Notes: generated by a model not told the origin, from the sequence alone. Counted from the stretch's first letter, positions 53,335 to 62,520 are shown. The stretch: DNA of 64,000 nucleotides from Gammaproteobacteria bacterium UBA5109 (GCA_002414385.1 DHZH01000003.1:1-64000), one strand, 5' to 3'. Numbers and translations: made by a program.

Positions 53335-55029
53335 TTAAAGAAAATCCAGCACCAGGAAAACAGCAAGCAACACCGCTACCCACAACACCATGCTGCCGGT
53401 AGGCCAGGTACGTGCCAGTGTGCCCTGAGGGCCATGGGTTCTGTTAAGAGCAGCCATCAGGTTGCCTGACCAGGATTGCAGGTAAGAGCCAATGAAGTCG
53501 CCTATTATCTGCAGGGTTCTCACCACAATACGGTAAATGCCGGGTAAGAGACGACGGTATACCCATTCGAAGTCCAGATTCACCGAAGGCACTTCTGCCG
53601 GATAGCGGCCACTGCGATGCAGGAAGACCACACCCAGAGTAGCGAAAGCCAGTAACTGCATCTGCGTCAGTACGTGAGTCATATCATAGGGTGAATAGGG
53701 GGCATCGTAAGGCAGGATGTTATACAGCATTGCCGGGAATACACCGATTGCCACACAAAGTACCGCAGCGATACTCATCGCACCAAGCATGTTGCGCGGT
53801 GCTTCTTGTGCCTCAATACCCTGGTCATGGGCGAAAAAGGCGAAATAGGGGATCTTGATCCCGGCGTGTTCCAGTACACCGGCAGAAGCAAACAGCATGA
53901 ACATCCAGATGATGCCATGGCCTTCCTCAATCAGGGCTGACATGATCATGGATTTACTGATAAAGGCGCTGACCAGCGGGAAGGCCGAGATGGTAACTGC
54001 CCCGACAATACAGAGTGCTGTGGTGATGGGCATCTTCTTGTATAGGCCGCCAAGATCAGAAGCCTTGGTGCGGCCGGTCACATACATCACTGCACCCATG
54101 GACATGAACAGCAGGCCTTTGAACAGCACATCATTGAAGGCGTGAGCGACAGCACCATTCAGTGCCAGTGCCGTGCCAAGTCCAACACCGACAACCATGA
54201 AGCCAAGCTGGTTGATCATGGAATAGGCGAGTACACGACGCAGATCATTTTCAATGACGGCAAAGAAGATCGGGTAACAGGCCATGAAGGCGCCAATATA
54301 AACCAGTAATTCTGTGCCGGGGAAACCACGGGCCATGGCATAAATGGCCACCTTGGTGGTAAAACAGCAGAGGAAAACCGTCCCGGTCGGAGTAGAGGCC
54401 GGATAACCGTCGGTGATCCAGTTGTGCAGAAAAGGAAAGCCGCACTTGATGCCAAAGGCAAAGAAGATTAGCCAGGCAGCGCCACCTTCAAGCCCGATGA
54501 CATCAAAAGCCAGACTGCCGGTATCGACCCAGATCCAGAGTGCACCGGCCATCAGCAGGACACCGGACAGCACCTGGAAAATCAGATAGCGCACACCGGC
54601 AGACACGGACTGATCATCACGCGATGACCAGACCAGGAAGGCTGAACTCAGGCCAAGAATTTCCCAGAAAATAAACAGCGTGAACAGGTCACCGGCGAAT
54701 ACAGCACCGATTGCACTACCGGCATAAAGCATGCCGGCGACATGTTGCAGGGTATCCTTCAGGTGCAGTGAATACAGGACACAGATAAAGGCGCCGATAT
54801 GAAAGATGTAGGCAAATGGCAGGCTCAGGGCATCGACACGATAAGGGCTCAGCGTCAGCTCCATTAACTGGTACTGTACGAGGGTGCCGGTTTCCACCCC
54901 GAGCAACATGAGTCCGCCGACTACCGGAGCCAGCAGCATAATGATTGAACGCAGCGTTCCGCGTGTTACAGCGGCGAGCAGGGCCGCAACAAGAAAAGGC
55001 AGAAAAGGATGATATTCAGGCATTGCCAT
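53335..55029 (-). CDS. Mrp/Mnh antiporter, NuoL/MnhD-like subunit (third antiporter-like subunit)
   Basis: Membrane protein of 564 residues with about 16 helices. The proton-channel features of the NuoL/M/N family are present: Glu in LFTLFIFWEILGLSS, Lys in FFAFGIKCGFPFLHNW and in CFTTKVAIYAM. Its C-terminal 90 residues (from LDFEWVYRRLLPGIYR) form an extra extension with one last helix. It is the last gene of the operon. ATG 55029 (MAMPEYHPF) follows AAAGGAG closely; 55023 is possible. It overlaps the preceding small gene. Confidence 0.85.
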   Translation of the reverse strand: MAMPEYHPFLPFLVAALLAAVTRGTLRSIIMLLAPVVGGLMLLGVETGTLVQYQLMELTLSPYRVDALSLPFAYIFHIGAFICVLYSLHLKDTLQHVAGMLYAGSAIGAVFAGDLFTLFIFWEILGLSSAFLVWSSRDDQSVSAGVRYLIFQVLSGVLLMAGALWIWVDTGSLAFDVIGLEGGAAWLIFFAFGIKCGFPFLHNWITDGYPASTPTGTVFLCCFTTKVAIYAMARGFPGTELLVYIGAFMACYPIFFAVIENDLRRVLAYSMINQLGFMVVGVGLGTALALNGAVAHAFNDVLFKGLLFMSMGAVMYVTGRTKASDLGGLYKKMPITTALCIVGAVTISAFPLVSAFISKSMIMSALIEEGHGIIWMFMLFASAGVLEHAGIKIPYFAFFAHDQGIEAQEAPRNMLGAMSIAAVLCVAIGVFPAMLYNILPYDAPYSPYDMTHVLTQMQLLAFATLGVVFLHRSGRYPAEVPSVNLDFEWVYRRLLPGIYRIVVRTLQIIGDFIGSYLQSWSGNLMAALNRTHGPQGTLARTWPTGSMVLWVAVLLAVFLVLDFL

Positions 55030-55300
55030 CACTCTCCTTTTTATTCTTGCGGTAATAATCCTCACCACGGCCGACGAGCTGGCGCAGTATCTTGGCCAGC
55101 ATGACTACACCGACCAGTGCGGCAAATCCATAGAAGGCATAGAAGGCGGGGATATCCTCGACGGGTAAATAGGTATAGCGCGACACAAGCAGATCCGCGA
55201 TAACCAGCAGACCGCAAATAATGTAGAGGACGTAACGGATTCTTTGTTGAATCTCCGGGCGATCAGCCCAGCCTGCCTTGTTGTTATTCTGTGTTTGCAT
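55016..55300 (-). CDS. small two-helix membrane protein of the Mrp operon
   Basis: Protein of 94 residues that I do not recognise as a named Mrp subunit. It has a charged N-terminus (KAGWADRPEIQQRIR), two hydrophobic helices (VLYIICGLLVIADLLV and FYAFYGFAALVGVVML) and a basic tail (GRGEDYYRKNKKES). It sits between two NuoL/M/N-like genes, 21 bases after one and overlapping the next, so it is very likely an accessory or assembly subunit of the complex. GAGAGATT precedes its ATG. Confidence 0.75.
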   Translation of the reverse strand: MQTQNNNKAGWADRPEIQQRIRYVLYIICGLLVIADLLVSRYTYLPVEDIPAFYAFYGFAALVGVVMLAKILRQLVGRGEDYYRKNKKESDGNA

Positions 55301-55321
55301 AATCTCTCTCGTCTCTCTTGC

Positions 55322-56776
55322 TCAAAGGACGGCCATCGCTGCCAGTTCATACCAGAATTGCGGGAAGAAAAACAACACCACACACATGAGCGAGGTAATA
55401 CTAATCGCGATCAGGCAACATAGTGGTGCCTCTTTAATGCCTGCGGAGTCATCTTCACTGCCTTTGGCAAAAAAGGCCCGCAGGGGAATCGGCAGCAAGT
55501 AAGCGATATTGAGAAGTGAACTGATCAACAGGGTTGCCAGCAGGAACAGTTCACCGGTTTCCAGCGTTGCCTGAGCCAGGTACCACTTGCTCCACATGCC
55601 GCCCAGCGGGGGCAGGCCAATAATACTCAGCGCTCCAATTGTGAAAGCAGCGAAGGTCAGCGGCATGCGTCGGCCGAGGCCGTCAAGTTGGCTGATTTCA
55701 GTTTTGTGTGCTGCTACCAGAATCGCACCGGCGCCAAAGAACAGTGTGATCTTGCCGAAGGCGTGCATGACAATATGCAGTGTACCGCCCAGGATACCGG
55801 TCGCCCCAAGTAAGGCACCGAGGGTGATATAGCCGAGCTGGCTGACGGTGGAATAGGCGAGTCGTGCCTTGAGGTTGTCCTTGGTCATGGCAACCAGTGA
55901 GGCCAGCAGAATTGAAGCGGCAACGATATAAAGCAGTATATCGGTAGCCGGCAGTTCACGAACCGTATCGGCACCAAAGACATACAGGGATATTTTCAGC
56001 AGAGAAAATACGCCAGCCTTGACCACCGCTACTGCATGCAGCAGGGCACTGACCGGTGTTGGCGCTACCATCGCGGCAGGCAGCCAGCGATGGAAGGGCA
56101 TCAGTGCTGCCTTGCCGACTCCGTAAAAAAACAGGAACAGCAGGATGCCCAGAATGGCAGTTGAGGCGGTACCGTCGAGAATACCTCCAGGCATGAATTC
56201 CAGTGTGCCGGCCAGATACCAGGTCCAGATAAGAGCCAGCAGAAGGAAGGCAATGGAAGTGCCGATCAGGATGCCGAGATAAACCCGCCCGGCCTTGCGT
56301 GCCTTGTCAGTTCCGGCATGCGTCACCAGCGGGAAGGTGGATAATGTCAGCATCTCGTAGAAAACAAACAGGGTCAGCAGGTTGCCGGAGAAAGCCACTC
56401 CCTGGGTAACGGCGATGGCGATGGCAAAGAACATGAAGAAGCGAGTCTGGTTTTCTTCATGGTGGCCGCGCATGTAGCCAATGGCATAAATTGAGGTAAT
56501 TGGCCACAGGAAGCCAGCGACCAGGGCGAAAGTCATCCCCAGGGGTTCCAGTGCAAACTTGAGTGTCATGCCTGGCAGCAGTTCGGCCAGAACCAGTTCC
56601 GGGCGTCCACCAGCAAAGACTTCCCTGGCCAGCGGAATCAGTAACAGGAACACGATGACAGAAGTGATCAGGGTGACTGTTTCACGCAGGTTGGGATTGT
56701 TGCCGGTCAGTTTGATCAACACGGCCGCAAATAACGGCAATACAAAAATCAGGGGCATCAGCATTTCAACGGACAT
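55322..56776 (-). CDS. Mrp/Mnh antiporter, NuoM/N-like proton-conducting subunit
   Basis: Membrane protein of 484 residues with about 14 helices. It has the transmembrane Glu in LLTLFVFYEMLTLSTFP, Lys in GKAALMPFHRWLPAAM and Lys in VVKAGVFSLLKI, the signature charges of antiporter-like subunits, so it is probably active in ion translocation. It follows the MnhD gene by three bases. In a canonical Mrp operon only MnhA and MnhD are of this type, so this extra copy is notable. Confidence 0.85.
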   Translation of the reverse strand: MSVEMLMPLIFVLPLFAAVLIKLTGNNPNLRETVTLITSVIVFLLLIPLAREVFAGGRPELVLAELLPGMTLKFALEPLGMTFALVAGFLWPITSIYAIGYMRGHHEENQTRFFMFFAIAIAVTQGVAFSGNLLTLFVFYEMLTLSTFPLVTHAGTDKARKAGRVYLGILIGTSIAFLLLALIWTWYLAGTLEFMPGGILDGTASTAILGILLFLFFYGVGKAALMPFHRWLPAAMVAPTPVSALLHAVAVVKAGVFSLLKISLYVFGADTVRELPATDILLYIVAASILLASLVAMTKDNLKARLAYSTVSQLGYITLGALLGATGILGGTLHIVMHAFGKITLFFGAGAILVAAHKTEISQLDGLGRRMPLTFAAFTIGALSIIGLPPLGGMWSKWYLAQATLETGELFLLATLLISSLLNIAYLLPIPLRAFFAKGSEDDSAGIKEAPLCCLIAISITSLMCVVLFFFPQFWYELAAMAVL

Positions 56777-56779
56777 CTG

Positions 56780-58261
56780 TTAACCCCCGATTCCCAGCAA
56801 AGAAGCAGCTGCGGTTCTGGCTACGCCAGTGGTCAGGCTGGTATCAATGCCAAAGTAGATATTCGCGCCGATCAGAATCCAGGCGGGAACCAATAAACTC
56901 AATGGAGCCTCACGTACCGAGGCAGCATCTCCTTCCGCAGTCTGAAAATAGGCTGCTTCGACCAGTTTCCAGACATAGATGACCGCCAGCAGGGAGCCGG
57001 CCAGTACCAGCAGGGCAATCCACCAGTAACCCAGTTCCAGGGCGCCGAGCACCAGATACCATTTGCTGACAAAGCCCACGGTAAGTGGAACGCCGATCAG
57101 GCTCAGGCCGCCGATAACAACAGCAAACATGGTCCAGGGCATGGTTTTGCCGAGGCCGCGGAAATGCGCAACACTGACTCCGCCAGTGCGGTAAAACACG
57201 GCTGCCAGGGCGAGGAACAAACCGCCCTTCATCAGGGCATGGTTGAACAGATGTAAAATCGCTGCAGTAAGACCAGTGACAGTAGCGAAACTGATGCCGA
57301 GAATCATGTAGCCAATCTGGGCCACACTGGAATAAGCCAGCAGGCGCTTGACGTTGTCCTGGAATATCGCCACAGCGGAGCCGACGAAAATGGCTAATAT
57401 AGCCAGGATCGCGAGAATGATACCCAGCGGCATGACCTCAAAGGAAAAATCCACGCCGAAGACAGTGAAGAAGAAACGCAGCATGACATAGACTGCAACC
57501 TTGGTAGCGGTAGCCGCGAGAAAGGCACTGGCAATAGAGGGTGCATAGGCGTAAGCATTGGGCAACCACAGATGCAGTGGAAACAGGGCCAGTTTCAGGC
57601 TGACTCCGACAGCGACAAAGGCAAAGCCGGCCTGAACGGTTCGCGAATCTGACAGCGGTTGCAGGCGTTCGGCCAGATCCAGGATGTTGAGGGTGCCGGT
57701 CGACATGTAGAGCATGCCGACACCGATGAGAATAAAGGTTGCACCGATAGTCCCCATGATCAGGTACTGAAAAGCCGCAGTTAGAGCACGACGGTCACGA
57801 CCGAGGCTGATCAGGATATAGGTAGAAAGCGATGAAATTTCCAGGAACACAAAGATGTTAAATGCATCGCCGGTAATGGTGATGCCCAGCAGTCCGGTCA
57901 GACACAACAGGTAGGCCGTGTAAAACAGCGATTGCTTGTCGCCGGCGATTTCCTTTGCCACGCTGGTGCGCGCGGCGAGCATGACGATGGTGCCGATACC
58001 ACTGACAATCAACAGCACAAAGGCATTCACGGCATCAACGTAATATTCAATACCCCAGGGTGGCGCCCAGCCACCCATTTCATAGGAGATGGGGCCGGTG
58101 GCCAGTACGGTCTGCAAGAGATTGATGCTTATCGCCAGGGCTGCGATACAGACCAGTTGTGCCAGCACCCAGGAATGTGTGCCGCGGCGTAACATCAGTG
58201 CCAGCGGCGCTGACAGGAGTGGTATAACGACCTGCAGGGCGGGAAGATTACTGGCTATCAC
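56780..58261 (-). CDS. mnhD: Mrp/Mnh antiporter subunit D
   Basis: Membrane protein of 493 residues, the usual MnhD length, with about 14 helices. Key residues are Glu in FNIFVFLEISSLST, Lys in VGVSLKLALFPLHLWLPNAY and Lys in ATKVAVYVMLRF. It is a main ion- and proton-translocating subunit of the Na+(K+)/H+ antiporter in the inner membrane. Its start overlaps the MnhC stop as ATGA, as expected in a tightly coupled operon. Confidence 0.9.
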   Translation of the reverse strand: MIASNLPALQVVIPLLSAPLALMLRRGTHSWVLAQLVCIAALAISINLLQTVLATGPISYEMGGWAPPWGIEYYVDAVNAFVLLIVSGIGTIVMLAARTSVAKEIAGDKQSLFYTAYLLCLTGLLGITITGDAFNIFVFLEISSLSTYILISLGRDRRALTAAFQYLIMGTIGATFILIGVGMLYMSTGTLNILDLAERLQPLSDSRTVQAGFAFVAVGVSLKLALFPLHLWLPNAYAYAPSIASAFLAATATKVAVYVMLRFFFTVFGVDFSFEVMPLGIILAILAILAIFVGSAVAIFQDNVKRLLAYSSVAQIGYMILGISFATVTGLTAAILHLFNHALMKGGLFLALAAVFYRTGGVSVAHFRGLGKTMPWTMFAVVIGGLSLIGVPLTVGFVSKWYLVLGALELGYWWIALLVLAGSLLAVIYVWKLVEAAYFQTAEGDAASVREAPLSLLVPAWILIGANIYFGIDTSLTTGVARTAAASLLGIGG

Positions 58262-58614
58262 AATGACTCATCCTGCGAGTGAATTTCATCTTCCTCAATC
58301 GTGCCGTATTCCTCCTTGATGCGAACGATCAGCGCAAGTGCCAGGGCAGTCGTAGCCACTCCAACGACAATTGCGGTAAGAATCAGGACATGAGGCAGTG
58401 GGTTGGAATAGCTGGTAACAGAGTCATCGAGAATCGGCGCAGCACCATCGGCAACCTTGCCCATGGTGATATATAAAATGAAAACTGAAGTCTGGAAAAT
58501 GTTGAGACCGACAATTTTCTTGATCAGGTTCCCGTGGGCAATGACCACATAAAAACCGACCATCATCAGAAATATGACAATCCAGTAGTTATAAAGGCCC
58601 AGAGTTGTGCTCAT
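58258..58614 (-). CDS. mnhC: Mrp/Mnh antiporter subunit C (NuoK-like)
   Basis: Three-helix membrane protein of 118 residues homologous to NuoK. It shows YWIVIFLMMVGFYVVIAHGNLIKKIVGLN (in part: IAHGNLIKKIVGLNI) and PLPHVLILTAIVVGVATTA with the typical final helix and an acidic tail. It overlaps both neighbours by four bases (ATGA), the MnhB-fusion gene upstream and mnhD downstream. Confidence 0.92.
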   Translation of the reverse strand: MSTTLGLYNYWIVIFLMMVGFYVVIAHGNLIKKIVGLNIFQTSVFILYITMGKVADGAAPILDDSVTSYSNPLPHVLILTAIVVGVATTALALALIVRIKEEYGTIEEDEIHSQDESL

Positions 58615-59567
58615 CGTTCTTCTTCCTTCGGCTGATCACCGCGGCCGGTGAAGTTGAAAAAGATGGAAATAATGACAGCTGTCACTGTGACGCCGACGCC
58701 GAACTCAACGGCCAGGATGCCGTAATGCTGGCCGTGCAGCGGATCGTGCGCCAGATAATCGTAGTCAAGGAAATTGCCACCCAGCAGCAAGGCCAGCACT
58801 CCGGTACCGGCAAAAATCAGGACGCCGGCGCCCATCATGTAGCGCAGGAATAGCGGGGCAATTACCCGTTCGGCCTTGGTCAGACCGAATATCAGGGTGT
58901 AAAGTATGATTGCTGCACCAAAGATGACACCAGCCTGGAATCCACCTCCGGGACCGTAATCACCATGAAACTGGATATACAGGGCATAAATCAGAATCAG
59001 TGGAATCAGTGCCCGGGTGATAACACGTAATACCAGATGATGGGCCATGGCTGCCGGTCGAGCCCGGTGCGGACTATCGCCACTAAGCCCAAGCAGGGTG
59101 AGTACGCCAAGGCCGGCAGTGAAAATAACCACTACTTCACCCAGGGTATCAAAGCCACGATAGCTGGCCAGAACTGAAGTCACGATATTGGGCAGGCCGA
59201 TTTCGTCATAGGACTGTTCGATATAACGCGGGGCAACATGCTGGTGAACCGGGGCTTCCGGATCGCCGAGATAGGGCATGTCCAGCGTGCCGTAGATGAG
59301 AACCAGACCGGTAATGGTCACCACAGCCAGAGGCAGCATGGAAGCGGGTTTGCGGTGCGCTTTCTCCTTGCGGCTGGTTAATGCCAGAGTACCCAGCATG
59401 AGCATGGTAGTAACGCCAGCGCCCACTGCGGCTTCGGTCAGGGCTACATCAACAGCATCCATATCGACAAAGAACCCTGCCGACAGCAGGCTGTATATAC
59501 CAAACAGCATGACGATGGTGAACAGGTCACGCATAAACACGACGGACAGGGCCGTGGCTGCCAGCAT
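58611..59567 (-). CDS. fused MnhA C-terminal (DUF4040/MbhE) and MnhB subunit
   Basis: Membrane protein of 318 residues from ATG 59567. The first half is the MrpA tail: DUF4040 (VALTEAAVGAGVTTML) and an MbhE-like part (YRGFDTLGEVVVIFTA); the second is MnhB (HGDYGPGGGFQAGVIFGAA). The first conventional start truncates the first helix. An ATT at 59600, in frame and seven bases after AAGGAG, would give a full helix (IYTLIDIVLLSMLAAT) and 329 residues, and may be the true start. It lies between MnhG and MnhC genes and overlaps mnhC. Confidence 0.85.
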   Translation of the reverse strand: MLAATALSVVFMRDLFTIVMLFGIYSLLSAGFFVDMDAVDVALTEAAVGAGVTTMLMLGTLALTSRKEKAHRKPASMLPLAVVTITGLVLIYGTLDMPYLGDPEAPVHQHVAPRYIEQSYDEIGLPNIVTSVLASYRGFDTLGEVVVIFTAGLGVLTLLGLSGDSPHRARPAAMAHHLVLRVITRALIPLILIYALYIQFHGDYGPGGGFQAGVIFGAAIILYTLIFGLTKAERVIAPLFLRYMMGAGVLIFAGTGVLALLLGGNFLDYDYLAHDPLHGQHYGILAVEFGVGVTVTAVIISIFFNFTGRGDQPKEEER

Positions 59568-59587
59568 ACTCAGCAGAACAATGTCGA

Positions 59588-59956
59588 TCAGTGTGTAAAT
59601 GGCGGCTCTCCTTGTGATGATTCTTCGTGACCGCTGGGTGCTTCTGGCTCAGTTGATCCGCTCAGTGGCTTGAGTCCACCATGAATCGCGGATTTGGCCA
59701 GGGCATGGGCAGCCGTCGGGCTGGTGTAGGTCAGTATGAGCAGAATCAACAGCAATTTGATGACCATCATTACATCCGGTGCCTGCAGTATCAGCCCCAG
59801 CACAATCATGCCGGCACAGAGTGTATCGGTAATACTGGCAGCATGGAGACGGGTAAAGAAATCGGGAAAGCGGAACAGGCCGACGGCTCCAGTGATACCC
59901 AGGAAACCACCAATAAGCAGGAATATCCAACTGAGAATGTCCAGTATTTCGGCCAT
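59588..59956 (-). CDS. mnhG: Mrp/Mnh antiporter subunit G
   Basis: Three-helix subunit of 122 residues. It has LIGGFLGITGAVGLFRFPDFFTRLHAASITD, given in part as GLFRFPDFFTRLHAA, which is the MnhG signature, then AHALAKSAIHGG. The C-terminus is extended by about 20 acidic or proline-rich residues (SGSTEPEAPSGHEESSQG). Its start overlaps the MnhF stop as TAATG. Its end runs past the AAGGAG site assigned to the next gene. Confidence 0.92.
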   Translation of the reverse strand: MAEILDILSWIFLLIGGFLGITGAVGLFRFPDFFTRLHAASITDTLCAGMIVLGLILQAPDVMMVIKLLLILLILTYTSPTAAHALAKSAIHGGLKPLSGSTEPEAPSGHEESSQGEPPFTH

Positions 59957-60228
59957 TATGACTCCTGCTCGCCTTTGGCCTGATCGCTGTACTCAAAGAA
60001 GCGCAGCACGGCGACGATACTGATGAAGTTGATCAGTGCGTAAACCAGGGCAATATCAATAAAGTCAAAACGACCGGCCACCATGCCCATCACGGAAATC
60101 AGCAAGACGGTTTTGGTGCCGAATGTGTTGATGGCGAGAATTCGGTCATAGATTGTCGGTCCAAGCATTGCTCGTGCCAGCGCCAGGATCATTACGACCA
60201 GGATTGCTGCAGTAATGGCGAGATACAT
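59956..60228 (-). CDS. mnhF: Mrp/Mnh antiporter subunit F
   Basis: Small three-helix subunit of 90 residues with ARAMLGPTIYDRILAINTFG, the MnhF hallmark, and FIDIALVYALINFISIVAVL. Family members are needed for assembly and activity of the antiporter. Starts by TAATG overlap with mnhE and ends by the same overlap with mnhG. Confidence 0.92.
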   Translation of the reverse strand: MYLAITAAILVVMILALARAMLGPTIYDRILAINTFGTKTVLLISVMGMVAGRFDFIDIALVYALINFISIVAVLRFFEYSDQAKGEQES

Positions 60229-60707
60229 TATTTCTCCAAGCTCCGTACCTTGCGGTCCATTTCACCGGACTCCAGCCCTTCACGGGAAGTCCTGGTCAAT
60301 GCGTGTACGGTGAATTCATCACCTTCAATCTCCATGGTCACCGTACCGGGTGTCATGGTAATGGAATTGGCATACAGCACACGGAACAGGTCGGTTTCCT
60401 GGCTTGCTTTGACCTTGATTACGCGTGGCTCGATGGCTGGCTTGCGTTGCCAGACACAGCGAATGACATCAATATTGGATTTGACAATCTCCTTGCCCAG
60501 CCAGGAAATGTAAAAGGGCAGGCGTAGGGAGAGAATGACAGGAGGCTGATATTCCTCGTTAACACGAGTCATGATCTGGTTTATCACGATAACTATGATC
60601 ACCGAGATAAGACCGAAGCTCAGGAGCAGGAAATCGAAGTGGCCCGAGTTGATAATCCAGAATACTGCGAGGAGAACGACAAGCCACAACAAATTCAGAT
60701 TCTTCAT
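60228..60707 (-). CDS. mnhE: Mrp/Mnh antiporter subunit E
   Basis: Subunit of 159 residues, first gene of the operon. Two N-terminal helices (LLWLVVLLAVFWIINSGHFD and LLLSFGLISVIIVIVINQIM) are followed by a cytoplasmic domain with YISWLGKEIVKSNIDVI and TPGTVTMEIEGDEFTVHAL, typical of MnhE. ATG 60707 (MKNLNLLW) is chosen because GAGGGGGGAA lies directly before it; a TTG at 60722 lies upstream of that site. The promoter should lie in 60708-60930, which also holds a repeat hairpin. Confidence 0.92.
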   Translation of the reverse strand: MKNLNLLWLVVLLAVFWIINSGHFDFLLLSFGLISVIIVIVINQIMTRVNEEYQPPVILSLRLPFYISWLGKEIVKSNIDVIRCVWQRKPAIEPRVIKVKASQETDLFRVLYANSITMTPGTVTMEIEGDEFTVHALTRTSREGLESGEMDRKVRSLEK

Positions 60708-60876
60708 TTCCCCCCTCGACAAAGCTTGTTCATTTCTTGCTTCTTTCTATCTGTACAGCGCTTTACTGCGATTAAAGTACGACCTGCCTGAAGGCCATAT
60801 TCAGGAATACGAAAGGTATATCTATGGGAAATATTTGTCCAGTATTACCGGGCGAAATCGTCCCTGACTGGAGAGG

Positions 60877-60910
60877 AAGGTGCCAGAGCACTCGAATACT
60901 CCGGCACCTT
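60877..60910. repeat. GGTGCC-GAGTA hairpin repeat, copy 3 (diverged)
   Basis: AAGGTGCCAGAGCA (60877-60890) pairs with TACTCCGGCACCTT (60897-60910) with 12 of 14 bases matching. It resembles the two copies at 50921 and 53289 and lies just upstream of the Mrp operon. A TATATAG/TATATA run follows at 60911-60930. Confidence 0.65.
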
Positions 60911-60933
60911 ATATAGACACTATATATACAAGC

Positions 60934-62520
60934 TTAATCAAATAATGCCTGGAACGCATCACCACTCATCGCAGCTCCATGTCCGCCGACGAAGATTGAC
61001 GGTTCAATGCCCGCAGCTTCAATGGATTCCCGCACCATCCGGGCACCGTCATTGGCTTCAGTCATGTTGGGATTGGGGCTGAAGGTGTCACTGGTAAACA
61101 GGATGCCGGGTTCCTCGACATAGGCCATCAGCATGTCATTGGCATGACCGCCGCTATCCAGTGGATACACAGTCACCGGATTGCTGGCATCCTCAATCGT
61201 ATAGGAGCCATCAGCCGGCATCGATTCAATAGTGAGCGATGTCAGCGCGCCGGCTCCATGGCCAAGCGTATGGGGATTGGGTAACACTTCGTTATAAAAA
61301 TCCACTGCTGCTTCATGGGCCACGACAGTTGCACCAGCATCTATATAGGTACGCATACCTGCTGAATGATCAGTATGGTGATGCGTAGCAATCACATGCG
61401 AAACTGCTTTATCCGGTATGTTTTCTTCAATCCAGTTGATGACTACCTGGCTGCGCAGATAATGCAGCGGTGCTTCAATCACTACCAACCCGTTTTCCTG
61501 CTCCACGACCAGAGAATGATGCGAGGAACCGGTAATATAAAAGACACCTGGTGCTATTTCTTCAGACAGAACATCTGTGCTGAACCCAGATCTGGGAAAG
61601 CCGGCCGAGGCCATATTCATATACACTTCACTGCTGTTGGCGCCAAAGTCATGCAGCTCCTGGTTAAAACCGGTCAGCAGCTCAGTGGGGATATCAAAAT
61701 CTTCAGCCTGCATGGGTACATTCAGGCTGATGGAGCGACGACGTTCTTCATGCAGTACAACGCCATCGCTGGTCAGGGTAACCGAGCCCGGGTAAAGCAT
61801 GTCACTGCCGCCGACCCGCCAGTCATCAAAACTGGCTTCAAGCAGGATATCACCGCGCAGATAATCGAGTTCCATCGTCGTGGCCCTGTCTATCAGGCCT
61901 CTTGCTTCATCGACATACAATGAAATGGTTCCGACATCGGTAGACACAGCAAGTACGCCATAGTTCATGCCATTCACGATATCCTCGCTTATCTCCACCT
62001 GATCCGGATTTTCCTGGGCAATGGCCAGGACAGCCTGGGGCTGGAGTAAATACAACTCTTTCAGAATCGCCGCTCGTCTGTCCGAAGTCATCGGTGCAGG
62101 GTTTGGATTGAACTGGGAATCCAGGCCAGTGATCATCCCTTGGGTACCGTTAATGATCTGGGTAGAGGCGTGATTGCCCGCAGCCCGGTCACGCGAGATG
62201 TCGATTCTGACCAGGACGTCATTGCCGCCAATATTTTGCGCATTCACGGTCCACTCAAAGCCTTCCGGTCTTGGATCAATACCCCCAGGGACCGGACTTT
62301 CATCCAGTTCATAACGATTACCGGCTCCGGCGACAGCAAATGAATTCATGCTTCGCAACAGATCTGCGCCACCGATTCCCTCAATGGCCACGTCCAGTAA
62401 GGTGCTCTCTTCCATTGGCATATCGGGCGCCGTGGTCTGGGTTTCCTGCTGCTCTTCCTGGCTGCATGCTCCAAGCAAAAGTGCAGTACCTAAAAAAATA
62501 CTTATTTTTTTAAAAATCAT
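60934..62520 (-). CDS. MBL-fold metallo-hydrolase lipoprotein
   Basis: Protein of 528 residues with a lipoprotein signal (lipobox LLGACS). The first 300 residues are a beta-rich domain without motifs I can name. The C-terminal part is a metallo-beta-lactamase domain with IATHHHTDHSAGMRTYI, a His in LDSGGHANDML, an Asp in LFTSDTFSPNP and a final His in IFVGGHGAAMSG. A periplasmic hydrolase acting on an unknown ester, lactone or phosphate. A single gene on the minus strand, divergent from the cyclase-FHA gene. Confidence 0.8.
   Translation of the reverse strand: MIFKKISIFLGTALLLGACSQEEQQETQTTAPDMPMEESTLLDVAIEGIGGADLLRSMNSFAVAGAGNRYELDESPVPGGIDPRPEGFEWTVNAQNIGGNDVLVRIDISRDRAAGNHASTQIINGTQGMITGLDSQFNPNPAPMTSDRRAAILKELYLLQPQAVLAIAQENPDQVEISEDIVNGMNYGVLAVSTDVGTISLYVDEARGLIDRATTMELDYLRGDILLEASFDDWRVGGSDMLYPGSVTLTSDGVVLHEERRRSISLNVPMQAEDFDIPTELLTGFNQELHDFGANSSEVYMNMASAGFPRSGFSTDVLSEEIAPGVFYITGSSHHSLVVEQENGLVVIEAPLHYLRSQVVINWIEENIPDKAVSHVIATHHHTDHSAGMRTYIDAGATVVAHEAAVDFYNEVLPNPHTLGHGAGALTSLTIESMPADGSYTIEDASNPVTVYPLDSGGHANDMLMAYVEEPGILFTSDTFSPNPNMTEANDGARMVRESIEAAGIEPSIFVGGHGAAMSGDAFQALFD

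Noticed and set aside
60571..60867. Plus-strand frame of 98 residues upstream of the Mrp operon
   Set aside because: Overlaps mnhE on the opposite strand, has no ribosome-binding site and its sequence is not protein-like.
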